NCBI GenBank assembly: GCA_030272585.1
Contig: BSYQ01000007.1
Coordinates: forward strand, 3,662,001-3,726,000
Direction of reading: 5' to 3'
Length of the DNA stretch: 64,000 nucleotides
Source: Bryopsis sp. KO-2023
Taxonomy: Eukaryota > Chlorophyta > Ulvophyceae > Bryopsidales > Bryopsidaceae
The position numbers were made by a program, and so were the translations under genes. Shown here one piece after another: positions 1 through 12,275 of the stretch (positions are counted from its first letter, which is position 1; each line of letters opens with the position of its first letter). Under the pieces are notes generated by a model. It saw nothing but the letters and a program-made list of their open reading frames with translations. It made no database searches and had not been told where the DNA came from.

Positions 1-15
1 CTTCAATCGCTTTGC

Positions 16-2600
16 AGCCGTGGCTGTCGTGGGATATGCAGTTTGAAGTTTCTGGAATTATGTGGCCTTTTAATTTTCCAGGGGTGATAATACTTTTCTT
101 TCCTTTTGTTATCTGTGGGAAGACCTGTATTGCAGGTCTTCCAACAATTAAACTGGGTGGCCCTCTTCATGTTGCTGTGTTTCTCCCCAAAGGCTTCCCC
201 GCCATCTCAAGTGAATACCATCAAGTGGATCTTGGCGATTAATTAAATCATGCGGCTATACCTCGCAATCATACTCTCGCAAGCGTGTTTTCAATAACAA
301 ACCTGGCATGCCCCTATTCCAGTCTATGCTTTAATTCACAGCAGGTTGGATATCAAGTATTGTTTTTTTTCTCATCAAGCATTTTTAATATGATATTATT
401 TGTGGCTGCAATGGTGTTTTTTACTTTTTTTCCTCCGTCAAGGAAGTCTGTGGCAGCAAGGGTGGCTTTTTGTTTTCCGTTGTTCTATCAACCAGATCAG
501 AAATCAAGAATTGAAACAACCTTGGCACATGCATATCGCTCTGTGGATGCAAAACCATTGGATGTCTGTTGCCCCGATAAAATCCCGTCCATCTCCACTG
601 GAGTTGAAAAAAATATAAATGGCTGTGATCAAAGAGGATTCCAGAGAATATCAGTTCTGGATCAAACAAAAAAAAGTCAATGTTTCCCACCAGAAAAATC
701 ATTTTGTTCACATGTCTGTCTTGTGGCAGGCAGCCTGCTGGAAGTAAGACATGAGCGAGCAGTGGAATCTGCATGACATTTTTATCATCACTCAACCCAA
801 TGGAGTCATGTTGGAGGCAAGACAAACAAATGTGCCACTCGAGCATCCTGTGTTGCTTTTTTCCTTTCTTTCAACATCATGGTTTTCAAGATCAATCTCC
901 TACGAGTGCATTCAAACTTGGTTCACTGGATCAAGTTGCCAAAAACTCAATTTTGTAATTGAATGAGCATCAAGTCTTTTAGGCTCAACGTTTAAACACC
1001 TGAAAAAAATCATCGCGTATTTTCACTGTTGAAGTGAGGAAATAGAGATATCAAGATATCAAGCGAACTGGCCAGAAAAATCTGCTTTTTAAGCCCAGTC
1101 AGCGTTTTCTCTCAAAACATAATGTTTTTAAAATCTGGCTTTTCAAAGCTTTTGCAGCGGACGGGTAGCATTACTGTGTTTTGAATTTAATTCCAATTGC
1201 CTCAACATACCCATCCCATGGACCTCGAGGGTCATGAAAATCGAACTGCAGCCAGAAGTTTGATTGCAAAAACAACACTAACTGGTCCAACCTGTTTCAA
1301 AAAGATGAAAAAATCAACCTGGAAGCCGATCTACAAGTAAAAACCATCGATCAAGAGAAAAATTATCCAAAATACAAAAAGTTGTTTCTTTAATTCAAAT
1401 AAATTCAAGGAGTTCTTTCACCACCACAACAGTTGGGGATAACATCTTCCTCTTCAATATTTATGTTGAGTTATGTTTTGCCATTTGTGGGATCAAACGC
1501 AAAGGATCGAGTTTGGATATAAGTTTTATCGACATGAGAAAGCTGATGAAAAGGCTGTTGTGGCGGAAAAAAGGTGAATTTTGCTGCTACATTTTATTCT
1601 TTGATTTCTTGCATGAAAGGACATGTGTGTGTGTGTGTTTTCCAAAATAACCATGCTGCAAATAACTGAGTGGCAATGTAATAAATGACCCCTGTATTTC
1701 CATGTTGAAAAAGAGTATAAAGTGCCAACATTAGAACAACTGTGGAAAAAAAAATGCCTGTTATTGTTTTGAGACTCTGTTTGTTTGATTTTTGCTGATA
1801 CAGCTATTTTTAGCAACACGAGAAGAAGCTGCTGTGGATTCCATGGATCTGGATGGATGGAGAAAATGCCAGTGAGGTGCAGCAACTTTGAACTATCTTG
1901 TCCTGAATTTATAAAAAAGTTGAATGAAAAAATATGCTACGATCAAAACGATCAAAACATATCGTAAACACCATCGCAAGAAATGTGAGTTTTCACGAAA
2001 GATGGGTAGTCAGTTGAAGGAAGAAAAAAAAAAAGAGAAGGGCCCTTGATTCCAGCGTTTCAACATAAAAAAAGATTGCTGGAAATTTCTGTGATCCAAT
2101 TTTTTCCGTGGGCCCACGGTCCTGTTTTTGGGAATCAATTTCCCTCTCTACAATTTTCAAATCTTCACTCCCTTTGTACCACGTGAAAATTTGAATCTTT
2201 ATTTGTCCAGTGAAGATACTCATGCGTGGATTTGTAGGATTTCGAAATAAGTGCGAGGTGCTCCTAGACAAAAAGCTAGGCCAAGGGATAGGAGAACCCC
2301 AACACGAAATCTAGTCAACCCCTCAGCAGCATTTGGGTTGGTTGAATCAGATGGTGCGGACCTTGACAAAGTCACCATAGTTTTGAGATTGATCGAGGTT
2401 CAGGAGTTGCCGATAGTACCAGAAGTGCATCAAAATACCCAGTAGTTTCAACAAAACCTGCATCCACCAGTTTCGGGGGGACGTGTGGGGGTTCCATTGG
2501 GGATGTGGAGCAAAAGGTAAGCCATGTTCCATCAGTGAATTGTTATTAAAATATTTTCCTTAACATCCGAGTGCAGTTGATTGTGTGTGCGTGGGGGATT
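16..2600 (+). other. Outer block of the left arm, exon-like fragments only
   Basis: The block contains short open stretches but no gene I recognise. Near 1799-1890 an AG-bounded stretch encodes a piece with the signature SCCGFHG followed by W, which recurs at about 9255-9330 and in the right arm. At about 2245-2440 another open stretch (beginning VRGAPRQK-like) matches 51006-51446 in the right arm and, more weakly, an exon-like stretch at 9669-9852. The same reading frame is kept across copies, which suggests descent from real coding exons. Stops and indels differ between copies, so current function is doubtful. Confidence 0.4.
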
Positions 2601-3067
2601 CTTGTTTGACTGTGCTCTTGACTGTTGTTTTCAAAATAGCTTTGTCTTTTTTCAGGCTGTCGAGCTAAAAAGAGAGGAAAAAAAAAATTGGAAGGAGGTT
2701 TGAGTGGGAGAATTTGCTGGCGGAAGTTGGATTGTGCTTCTGGAATCGGGAGAATCCGAATTCTGAGATGGAAGTTTGGATGGCTTTCAGAAGCGCATTG
2801 AGAAAAGGCAGAAGGGAATTATGCTACAGGCTGTTTTGTGCAGGATCAGATGCTGGTGATCAGTCAAAAGTTCCTACTTTTTCCTACGAAAAAAAAAAAT
2901 GAAGGAGAAGAAAATCAAAGAAAGACAAATTAAAAAAATATATACTTAGTATAAATTAAAAAATAAAAATAAAAGACAAAAAAAAAAAAAAAGAATGAAG
3001 GGGTGTGCAATAGCCACAAGGATGCTGGAAAGAAAGGGGGAAGTCCAGTGAGGGGATATGTACATGA

Positions 3068-3192
3068 TTTTGTACAATACGTTTGTACACTATTTTGTAC
3101 AATAACTCTGTACATTATTTTGTACAGTGACTTTGTACACTTCTTTGTACAATAAGTTTGTACACCATTTTGTACAATTAGTTTGTATCTTT
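3068..3192. repeat. 25-bp tandem repeat, five copies, each with two GTAC cores
   Basis: Five consecutive 25-bp units each contain two TTGTACA-type cores about 12-13 bp apart; further TGTACA motifs lie just outside at about 3060 and 3205. The array is mirrored almost base for base at 50329-50453 in the other arm, although the flanking sequence has diverged more. GTAC is the core recognised by SBP-domain transcription factors of plants and green algae, including the copper-response regulator of Chlamydomonas. Any binding here is inference. Confidence 0.8.
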
Positions 3193-3924
3193 AGATTTGT
3201 ACAAAACTGTATATATTGGTGTATTTTTTTGTATATTATTAGATGAAAATGGGAGAGGGGAAAAATAAAGAGTAATGTGAGGAATGGTGGTTATTCGATT
3301 TTTATTTTTTTTGGGGGGAGGGGGTAAATAAAAAAGAGAGAGTGAGGAAGAAAAAAAACAGTGGAAAAGATGCTTGGATTGCAGTCTTTTTTAGGAACCT
3401 TGGTTTCGGAGATGGAATGCAAAAAACATAGGAATCCAAGCAAGAGAGGATCAAATTGATATTAGAAAAAGGGAGACTAGGGTTATCTATATTTCTGATG
3501 CTAGAATGGGAAATGTTGGGACAAAAAAGTAGCAAAGAAAGAAGAGATAGACGAGAAAAAAAAATATCAAGAATGGGAATGGGTATAGGGAAATGACGCC
3601 TCTAGCGGCTGGGCAGGATCAATTGCTCATGATTAGTCCCAGGGTTCGCACACTCGTGTGAAAAAAAAGCAAAGGAGGGAGAGCTCTGGGAGATGAGGGG
3701 GGAAAAAAAAATCTAAGCATACACAACCTAAGAGAAAAAATGAAAGGGTAGAAAAAAAAGGCTCAGGTTGAAGAACAGAAAAAAAAAAAAAAAAAAAAAA
3801 AAACGGAGCAACAATCCGGGGTTAATGGGTTCATCACAGAGACTGCAAAAATGCAAGATGGTGCTCACATGCGGTTGATCAGTTTTTGAAAAGCCTGGAC
3901 AACTCGAATGAAAGGCGCTCGGGT

Positions 3925-6718
3925 CGAGATGAAATGAAGGCATGAAGCCATCAATAAATATGGTGGATCAATCCGTCCAGAAGCCACCTACATCCCCAGC
4001 AATGTCGAGGGTGAAGTGGAAATCTGACTGGAGCATTTGAGGTCGTGGCGTGGAAGGCTAAGAATCAAAGCATTTGCATGGAAATTCGCAAATGCAATTC
4101 ATAAACGAAGTGCAGCCGGCAATGTGGAAATGAATGTCCTCAAAAGGACCCCAAAACTCTTCTCGACCATCAAAGCTGAAGAATTCTAATGGGCTAAAAG
4201 GAAAACCTGTTCTGCTATGATACAAAAAGTGAGTTCTGGTGGATATGTGTGTGCTATTGTTTTTATGGATGCGAAAAAATATATATATATTTTTTTTTGC
4301 CTGTTGATTTTCAGATTACGGTCTATCATTATAATCCTGTTAAAGGACTCATTTGATTGAGGGAGAGTTTTTCTTGTTGCCAGGATGAACTGCCAGTCAC
4401 GGATTGGACATTGGGCCCTGTGCATTTGATGAGTCGATTGGTATCGGTTCAGGAGGTTTTGGAATGGAAATAGAATGGGCATGACCAGGCCACAATTCTT
4501 CTGGAAGTGGTAAGATCAGTTCGAAAAATTGTTTCCAGCAAATGATGTTTATGTACTAACAGTTGTATTTGGACAGGCTGTATTTTTGTGGAATTGCTTT
4601 CGCACCTTGCTGAGTCGCTGATATTCTTTCTTTTCACTTTTCTGTCCAGGTTTCTGTTGTCAGAGGTTCAATTACCATGCAGCCAGTCACAATATGTTGG
4701 GATATAAACCTCTTGGAAGATGCACCTAACCTGATCATTGCGATTAATGTTTCTACACTATGATTGAGGATTGATGGTGCAATGGTTTGGCAACTTTTCT
4801 GGTGAGTTTAAAACCCCTCCATAGTCAAATAAGAAAAATCAAGAAACAAATGGAAGATAAAAACAAGTTTCTCAGATGCTCATAAATGGGTGGGGAGTTT
4901 CGTCAGCCAAAATTGTTAATCAAATATCAAGGGGGGTGTAATTAGATAAACCAATGCAAGTTTAAAATTGAGTCGATGCTTCTGTGGTTCCAGGGACTTC
5001 TTTTTGCAGTTTTTTTTTCGAGTGTGTTTCCCCCACCCCCACCTCTCCCCCCAGCTGCAGCCTGTAGCAGCATTTGTGGGGGGTCGAACGAACCCTCTGG
5101 CCTTGTGGAACCCCTCCACAGCACCCTCAAGCAAGGAGCACTCGAGCAGCCCAGAGCCAGGACCAAGACCGACCTCCATCAGAAAAGGTAAGATCGTTTA
5201 TCAGCTACTTTGAATTTTTTGACTATCATGTGCCAGAATTCTTTTTTTTGAACTTTTTGTTGAAGCAATTTTTATCGGTTAATTATTTAAAGACAATCTA
5301 TTAACTCTTGTGTGTTCTTTCTTGGGGCAAGGGGGTGCTTTTGCCCCCTTGCCCCAAACAGGTGCCCCGTGCCGAAGAAAGAGACCGAAGATCGAAGACC
5401 CGGGTGTTGTGGAGGAGGGGCCCTCGGCTGGGGGGTTTCGTTCGGGCCCCCGTGGGGGGAGGGGACGAAGCAAGGGGGTGGGGAGCTGCTGTTGGGATTT
5501 GCAGAGAAGGTAAATTCTTCTGGAATGTTTTTGAGTGGTAGCAATCGACATCAACCGTGCTTTTTCGATTACTGAAAATAACCTTGAAAATAACTGACCA
5601 AAATGACAGTTCCTTTTTGGAAAGATAAAATCATTGTTGGTTTGAAAATTTTTCCTTCGCGAATGTATGATTTTCATGTTAAACCGCAGGTGTGTGTGGC
5701 CACACACCGCAACAAATGCAATTGTACCAGAATTTTGGCTGAATTTTCAGTGCCTTTCTAAATGAATATAAGAGATTCTTACTTGAATGTTTGTCCAGGC
5801 TTTTTGTGTGGGGTCAAGGAGAATTTCAGATGGGAGATTGGGATGACCTCGGCTGCCCAACCTGCTCTCGTATCAAAGTGAGGTAAGAACCAGTTTTTGG
5901 TTTTCTTTTTCAGAGGTGAAAATATCATCAAACAGGGTGATATGGATAATGCAGATGTGTTGCGAATGATCAACACTGTTTCGATTCCATGGTTGTATCG
6001 TGTGTGTGTGTGGAGGGGGGGGGGGGTCAGATTTATACATTGATCAAGTTTTTGTATTTTGATTAGAATAAATGGAAGCCAGAAATAATAGTTTCCAAAG
6101 GATCCAATGTTCATGTGGTGTAGGTTTTTTCTGGCCAATTGGAGCACCAGGATCCTTCTTGTTTCGTTTCTGCAGCCGGTGCTCTGGCTTGACTCATGCA
6201 TCGATTGAATGGCCCCAGAAAAAACTTGTTTTTCATATGCTACTGCTAATATCAGTTCCACGGAGAAACTTGGACCCCGCACAGCATGCGATGTGACAAA
6301 GGTATTGCTTCTTTAAACAGTTAATGAACTGTTTGACTTTTTCTTAACTTTTTGGCCTGAACGTTGATCCTGATCCTAGATTTCTACTTAGGATTACCCA
6401 TCCATGATTTTTTTTTTCAATTATAATGTGGGTCTGTATGTTGACAGGGGGTGTAGGCACTTCTGAACGAACTTGCTGCAGTGTTTGGGATGATTAATTC
6501 TGATTAATATAACGATATGCATGCGGTGGCACAAAAGCAAATGCTGGGGATCAATGCATTGCCAGAAGAAAATATCGCTCTTTCTGGGACGATTGCTGCA
6601 GACTGAGGGGTTTTATCGATGGAGCAATGTCCATTTGACGAATTCAAAGTTTGTTTACATGGAGCATCTGCTTGAAATATATGAAAATATCTTGGATATC
6701 TATTGGGGCTGTGGATGA
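3925..6718 (+). repeat. Tandem unit L1 of the exon-module array (~2.77 kb)
   Basis: This is the first full unit of the left array. Its candidate exons, each bounded by AG and GT, are 4384-4509 (frame with signature GFGM and PGHNSSGSG), exon A 5055-5187, exon B 5362-5509, and 5799-5882 (frame with WGQGEFQMGDW and a CPTC pair). Open stretches follow around 6072-6296 and 6520-6718. The same order repeats in unit L2 about 2,765-2,790 bp downstream and, inverted, at 46590-49400. Some copies carry stop codons inside the shared frame (for example a TGA in the 4384-4509 exon), so this looks like a decaying gene array. I do not recognise the family. Confidence 0.7.
5055..5509 (+). CDS. Exon A/B module, copy 1 (unrecognised multi-exon gene family)
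   Basis: Exon A is 5055-5187, preceded by a C-rich tract ending CCCCCCAG and followed by GTAAGATC. Exon B is 5362-5509, preceded by AAACAG and followed by GTAAAT. Joining AAAAG to GTGCC gives one continuous frame. It reads through a Pro/Ser-rich stretch ending PGPRPTSIRKG, then a basic patch CRRKRPKIEDPG, then a Gly/Ser/Arg-rich stretch ending near SKGVGSCC. The basic patch looks like a nuclear localisation signal. The 174-bp intron ends in a 12-bp perfect hairpin (5324-5355) only six bases from exon B. The product is unknown. Flanking modules could be further exons of the same gene, but I cannot assemble a complete reading frame. Confidence 0.5.
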
Positions 6719-9210
6719 AATGAACTCATGAAGCCATAAAAAAATATGGTGGATCAGTCCGTCCAGAAGCCACCTACATCCCCAGAAATGTCGAGGGTGA
6801 AGTGGAAATCTGACTGGAGCATTTGAGGTCGTGGCGTGGAAGGCTAAGGATCAAAGCATTTGCATGGAGATCGCAAATGCAATTCATAAACAAAGTGCAG
6901 CCGATAATGTGGAAATGCATGGCCTGAGGACGACCCCAAAACTCTTCTCGACCATCAAAGCTGAAGAATTCTAATGGGCCACAAAGAAAACCTGTTCTGC
7001 TATGATTCGAAAAGTGAGTTCTGGTGGATATGTGTGTGCTGCTGTTTTTATGGATGCAATACCATATTTTATCTGTTCATTTTTGAGATTACGGTCTATC
7101 AGTTATAATCCTGTTGAAGAACTCATTTGATTGAGGGAGAGTTTTTCTTGTTCTCAGGATGAACTGCCAGCCATGGGTTGGACATTGGACCCTGTGCATT
7201 TGATGAGCCGAAGATTGGATTTGGTTTTGGAGGTTTTGGAATAAAAACAAAATGCGCATGACCAGGCCACAATTCTTCTGGAAGTGGTAAGATCAGTTCG
7301 AAAAAAAAATTCTCAACAGATTATGTTTATGTACATATCAACAGTTGTATCTAGACCAGACCTGTTTTCGTGGAATTGCTTTGGCACCTTGCTGAGTCGC
7401 TGATAGTCTTTCTGTTCACTTTTCTGTCCAGGTTTCTGTTGTCGGAGTTCAAGTGCCATGCAGCCAGCCACAATATATTGGGAAATACTAAACCTCTTGG
7501 AAGTCCCACGAGACCTGATCATTGCGATCTATAGTTGTACGCTATGCTTGAGGATTGATGGTGTAATGGTTTGACAACTGTTCTGGTGAGCTTAAAACCC
7601 CTCCAGAGTCAAATAAGAAGAAACAAATGGAAGATAAAACAAGTTTCTGTTTTTCTCAGCCAAAATTTTTAATCAAATATCAAGGGGGATGTAATTAGAT
7701 AAACCAATGCAAGTTTAAAATTGAGTCGATGCTTCTGTGGTTCCAGGGACTCCTTATGCGGACCCATTTTGTAGTTTTTTTTTCGAGTGTGTTTCCCCCA
7801 CCCCCACCTCTCCCCCCAGCTGCAGCCTGTAGCAGCATTTGTGGGGGGTCGAACGAACCCTCTGGCCTTGTGGAACCCCTCCACAGCACCCTCAAGCAAG
7901 GAGCACTCGAGCAGCCCAGAGCCAGGACCAAGACCGACCTCCATCAGAAAAGGTAAGATCGTTTATCAGCTACTTTGAATTTTTTGACTATCATGTGCCA
8001 GAATTCTTTTTTTTGAAGTTTTTGTTGAAGCAATTTTTATCGATTAATTCTTTAAAGTCAATCTATTAACTCTTGTGTGTTCTTTCTTGGGGCAAGGGGG
8101 TGCTTTTGCCCCCTTGCCCCAAACAGGTGCCCCGTGCCGAAGAAAGAGACCGAAGATCGAAGACCCGGGTGTTGTGGAGGAGGGGCCCTCGGCTGGGGGG
8201 TTTCGTTCGGGCCCCCGTGGGGGGAGGGGACCAAGCAAGGGGGTGGGGAGCTGTTGTGGCGATCTGGGGAGAAGGTAAATTTCCATGGAATGTTTTGAGC
8301 AATCAACATAAATTCTACTTTATAGAACAATAATCATTCCTTTGAAAAAAAATCCAACTGAAATGATATTTTCTTTTTTGAAAACTGAAATCATTGGTGA
8401 TTTCAAATATTTCCTTCGAAAATGCATGATGTACATGTTAAATCGCAGGTGTGTGTGGATTCCACACACCAGAATTTCGGTTGTGTCTTCAGTGCCCCCT
8501 CTGAGTCAGCATAAGAGATTCTTACTTGAATGTTTGTCCAGGTTTTTTGTGTGGGGTGCCGTTGAGTTGCAAGGAGAATTCCAGATGGGAGATTGAGTTA
8601 ATCTTGACTGCCCAAACTGCTCTCTTCAAAGTGAGGTAAGAACCATTTTTTTTTTCCCAGAGGTGAAAATACCATCAAACAGGGTGAATGGATAGTGCAG
8701 ATGTGTTGCGAACGATGAACACTGTTTTGACTCCATTTGGGGGGGGGTTAATTTCTATATTGGGCAGTGCTCTATGCCGTAGGGTGTCAGGATCGCAGCA
8801 GAAAGAGGGATTTGAACCTTTTGCCTTTAATGTTGAACCTGATCCTGATCCTAGATTTCTCCTTAGGATTACCCATCCATGATTTTTTTTTTCAATTATA
8901 ATGTGGGTCTGTATGTTGACAGGGGGTGCACGCACTTCTGAGCAAACCTATCGCAGTGTTTGGGATGATCGATTCTGATTGATATAACGATATGCATGCG
9001 GTGGAACGAAAGCAAAGGCTGGGGAAAAATGCATTGCTAGAAGCCATTGCGGTGCACAATCTACATATATAGGATTGAAGAAAATATCGCTCTTTCTGGG
9101 ACGATTGCTGCAGCAGACTGAGGGGTTTTATCGATGGAGCAATGTCCATTTGACGAATTCAAAGTTTGTTCACATGGAGCATCTGCTTGAAATATATGAA
9201 AATATCTTTG
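6719..9210 (+). repeat. Tandem unit L2 of the exon-module array
   Basis: This is the second left-arm unit, offset about 2,765 bp from L1 through exons A and B. Its exons are 7158-7286, 7820-7952 (A), 8127-8274 (B) and 8542-8635. The block after 8640 is shortened relative to L1: most of the sequence equivalent to 6000-6300 is missing. The shared sequence ends near 9207, where L1 continues into the next unit and L2 runs into a G-rich tract and different sequence. Confidence 0.65.
7820..8274 (+). CDS. Exon A/B module, copy 2
   Basis: Exon A is 7820-7952 and exon B is 8127-8274. Exon A is nearly identical to copy 1 and keeps the joined frame; exon B differs slightly near its 3' end. The terminal intron hairpin is present at 8089-8120. 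The copy sits in tandem unit L2 between the exon-like stretches 7158-7286 and 8542-8635. The latter has a stop codon after the GEFQMGD motif, so this unit is probably inactive. Confidence 0.45.
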
Positions 9211-10436
9211 GGGGGGGGGGGAGAAGCAGAAAGTGCCATTCACAAGTGCCATTCACAATACAAGAAAAGCTGCTGTGGGTTCCATGGACCTGCATGGGTA
9301 GGGAAAGAGCTCGTACGATACGCTGAATGCCAAAAAAAAGGTGAGTTTTCACAATTAATGTGAAAGTTGAATGAAGACATGTAGACAGGGGGCTTTGATT
9401 CAAGCGTTTCAACATCGAAAAAAACTGCCGGAAATTTCTGTGATCAAAATTTTGCAGGCGCCCTCGGTCGTGTTTTTGGGAATCAATGTCCCTCTCTCCG
9501 AAATTTTCAAATCTTCACTTCCTTTGTACCTCATGAAAACTCATGAATCTTTGAACCTTTAGTTTTTATTGATTCATAAGTATGATTTTGAAACATTCGA
9601 TCATCTGGAGGAATGCCCATGCGTTTTCTGACGCTGCTGGTGAATACACTCATGCATGGTTTTGCAGGGTATCAAAATCAGTGCGAGGTGCTCCCAAACG
9701 AAGAGATGGACCAACAGGCAGGCTTTTCTCCTCTTCTGGGTTTGGAGATTCTCAAACACAATTCTTTTTTGATGGAATCGATGGAGGTCATGTGCAAGCA
9801 CTTCCCAAATCCTGAAAATCCGGTTGCCCGGCCTTTTTTTCGTTTACCATAGGTATGATCCTGCATAAATCGGCAGCACAGACGAGTAAAAAAGTGTGAT
9901 CAGGTGCAGGCAAGGGAGATTGAAATTGAAATTAAAATTGTGCTGATGGGAATTATACTCATCCTTCTTTGCTTGTGTGTCCAGGGAGAAATGATCGCTA
10001 TGTATTGCCGGGGCTCCGAACGATTGCTGGCTAAAAAACCCCAAAAACAATTCTACATTTACTTTGCTGGACCAGGCAGTTGAACCAACAAACGACGATG
10101 AACTGCTGTTGCGATCCCCGAGTGAGGTGAGGATTTGGCTGTGGCTGCTCCCTTGGTATTTTCATGTTGAACGAAAGAGCGATTTTTTTTTTAATGCGCA
10201 AATATTGATATCTATCATTTCGCTTGACACACAAAAATGCCTGGCTCGACTGAAAAAATCCATAATCATGATTAAAAATTGTGATGTCAATTTCTCCAGG
10301 GACAAGATGCATCCGAAGAGAGCCAGCCACATTCTTTTTTCGCGATCGGGTGTTCCAAAGATCTGCCAACTTTCGAAAGTCCATCCAGTCCCTAAGGATC
10401 CAGACAAATTGGTGGCGAATGAACTGAACTCTACAG

Positions 10437-10568
10437 GAAGTTGAGATGAGGATATGGATGGATCGGCTTGATGTTTTCTTACAAACGAAGAAAGACAGCG
10501 GTGCTGTGTTTGCAAAAGTCCTGTATGATGACGTGAAAAAGAAAAAGGATACGGTCGTGGTCGATTAG
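10437..10568 (+). CDS. Probable terminal exon of the array gene
   Basis: After an acceptor CTCTACAG, a 44-codon open frame starts EVEMRIWMDRLDVF, continues through a lysine-rich stretch and ends VVVD then TAG at 10566-10568. Composition and a charged, helical pattern make it look like a genuine C-terminal exon. The right-arm counterpart (about 43240-43405, minus) keeps the first 15 or so codons and then breaks down. An upstream AG-bounded exon-like stretch at about 10301-10436 may be its neighbour. Another at 9669-9852 encodes an open frame ending near NPVARPFFRLP and is followed by GTATGATC. The product is unknown. Confidence 0.45.
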   Translation, partial: EVEMRIWMDRLDVFLQTKKDSGAVFAKVLYDDVKKKKDTVVVD

Positions 10569-10894
10569 AACCATTTTGGTGGTCCAGCCAAGTGCTGCGT
10601 GTGAGGAATCACTCCAATTTCAGTTTTTTTTTTATTCATAAAAAAGAGAAAGAAAAAAGAATCAGGCATCAGGAAAGGAGAAAGGATTGGAAATAAAAGG
10701 ACATATTTCGAGGAATCGTGGGGAAAAAGATTCACACTATTCTTCGCATAGCGAGCTTTGTGCGCCGGAAATCCAGTTTTGATTCTCTGAATATTCAGAG
10801 AATCCATTAATGGAACTGAGGAGCACCAGCACTTGCACAGTGCTGGTTTGGAATTTTTGAGTGTGTGTTCCCCCACCCCCACCTCTCCCCCCAG

Positions 10895-11329
10895 CTGCAG
10901 CCTGTAGCAGCATTTGTGGGGGGTCGAACGAACCCTCTGGCCTTGTGGAACCCCTCCACAGCACCCTCAAGCAAGGAGCAGCCCAGCAGCCCAGAGCCAA
11001 GACTGAAGAGAAAAAAAAAAAGGTAAGATCAAATCTCAGCTATTTTCAATTTTTTGACTATCATGTGTGAGTATTTTTTTTCAAGTTTTTGTTGAATTAA
11101 TTTCAATCAGTTGATTTATTAACGCTTTTGTGTTCTCTTTTGGGGCAAGGGGGTGTTGTTGCCCCCTTGCCCCAAACAGGTGCCCCGTAGCCGAAGACAG
11201 AGACTGAAGATCGAAGACCCGGGTGCTGTGGAGGAGGGGCCCTCGGCTGGGGGGTTTCGTTCGGGCCCCCGTGGGGGGGGAGGACTAAGCAAGGGGGTGG
11301 GGAGCTGCTGTGGCCGATTTGCGGACAAG
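10895..11329 (+). CDS. Exon A/B module, copy 3
   Basis: Exon A is 10895-11022. Its 3' end has an A-rich run instead of the TSIRK codons, giving a lysine tract. Exon B is 11180-11329. The donor, acceptor and terminal intron hairpin are all conserved. This copy lies downstream of the stop-containing exon at 10437-10568, so it is a separate partial unit and not part of that transcript. Confidence 0.4.
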
Positions 11330-11863
11330 GTAAGAATTTCTGGAATGTTTTGAGCAATCAACATAAATTCTACTTTATAGAACAATAATCATCACTTTTA
11401 AAAATATCCAACTGAAATGATATTTCCTTTTTTGAACACTGAAATCATTGGCGGTACATATGTAAATTCCTGTGAAAATTCCTGTGAACATGCTTTGAAA
11501 GATTTGGATTCCTGAACTTGCATGAACAACTTTGTTGGTGGTTTTCTTATGGCAGGTGGTGATGCTGGCGATTTGTAAGTGACGGAGAAAAGAGGGGAAA
11601 GGTCAATGTACCCAGCAAGGATGCAAGCAATGAGCTGGAGTTGGTTTGAAGGAAGGATGAAGAGTCTGTTAGTAGGACTTGCAGAGTGAATCGATTTTTG
11701 AAATATGGTACTCGACTCGTGGCTGAGTCATGGTTCAGGGTTCGAGTTGGTTGGTTGTCAAACAATTGATTGCACTTTGATGCTTTCTTTAATTCTCTTC
11801 TGGAAAAATTGATCATTCTGTCGGGATTTTTTACGTTGGTTTTCTAAATCAAACATTTAATGT

Positions 11864-12040
11864 TGTTGAAACCACAGTATAAAAAACCACAGTTTTTACA
11901 GAGAGTCAAAGTTGTTCCCCACTCACTTCCTAAATACACAAACTTAAAACTCGACTAACATCCCTCAGCCAGGCGGCGCTTTGACTTGCGCGATCCACAT
12001 GTCTCACTAAACAGCCCATTCGATCCCAATGGGTTTTACA
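11864..12040 (-). repeat. 3' LTR of the retrotransposon (177 bp)
   Basis: The LTR is bounded by TG...CA, and I see no difference from the copy at 18373-18549. Read on the element strand it starts TGTAAAACCC and ends GTTTCAACA. It lies downstream of the integrase end of the polyprotein. Confidence 0.95.
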
Positions 12041-12275
12041 CGCTTCACTGCGCCTTAACTAAAAGAAAAAATTCAAGTTTCGGAGGGTGGGCCCATAATT
12101 CAACGAAAGAAGTGAAAAGGAGAACCTTTTGAGCAAACGTTTGCCCACTGACTCGCTTATCCAAACTCACTCGAAAACGAAATAAACAAACGAACCACAG
12201 CCTTTTCAGTGAAGGCCAAGAAAAAGAAAAAACAAATCGGAAAATAAAACTGGAACTTCTCTGTCGAAAAATCCC

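Noticed and set aside
3068..3192. CRISPR-like regular array
   Set aside because: The 25-bp units are contiguous with no unique spacers, and the host is eukaryotic.
5074..5304. Alternative reading frames of exons A and B
   Set aside because: All three frames are open locally, but only one joins both exons continuously across the splice junction.
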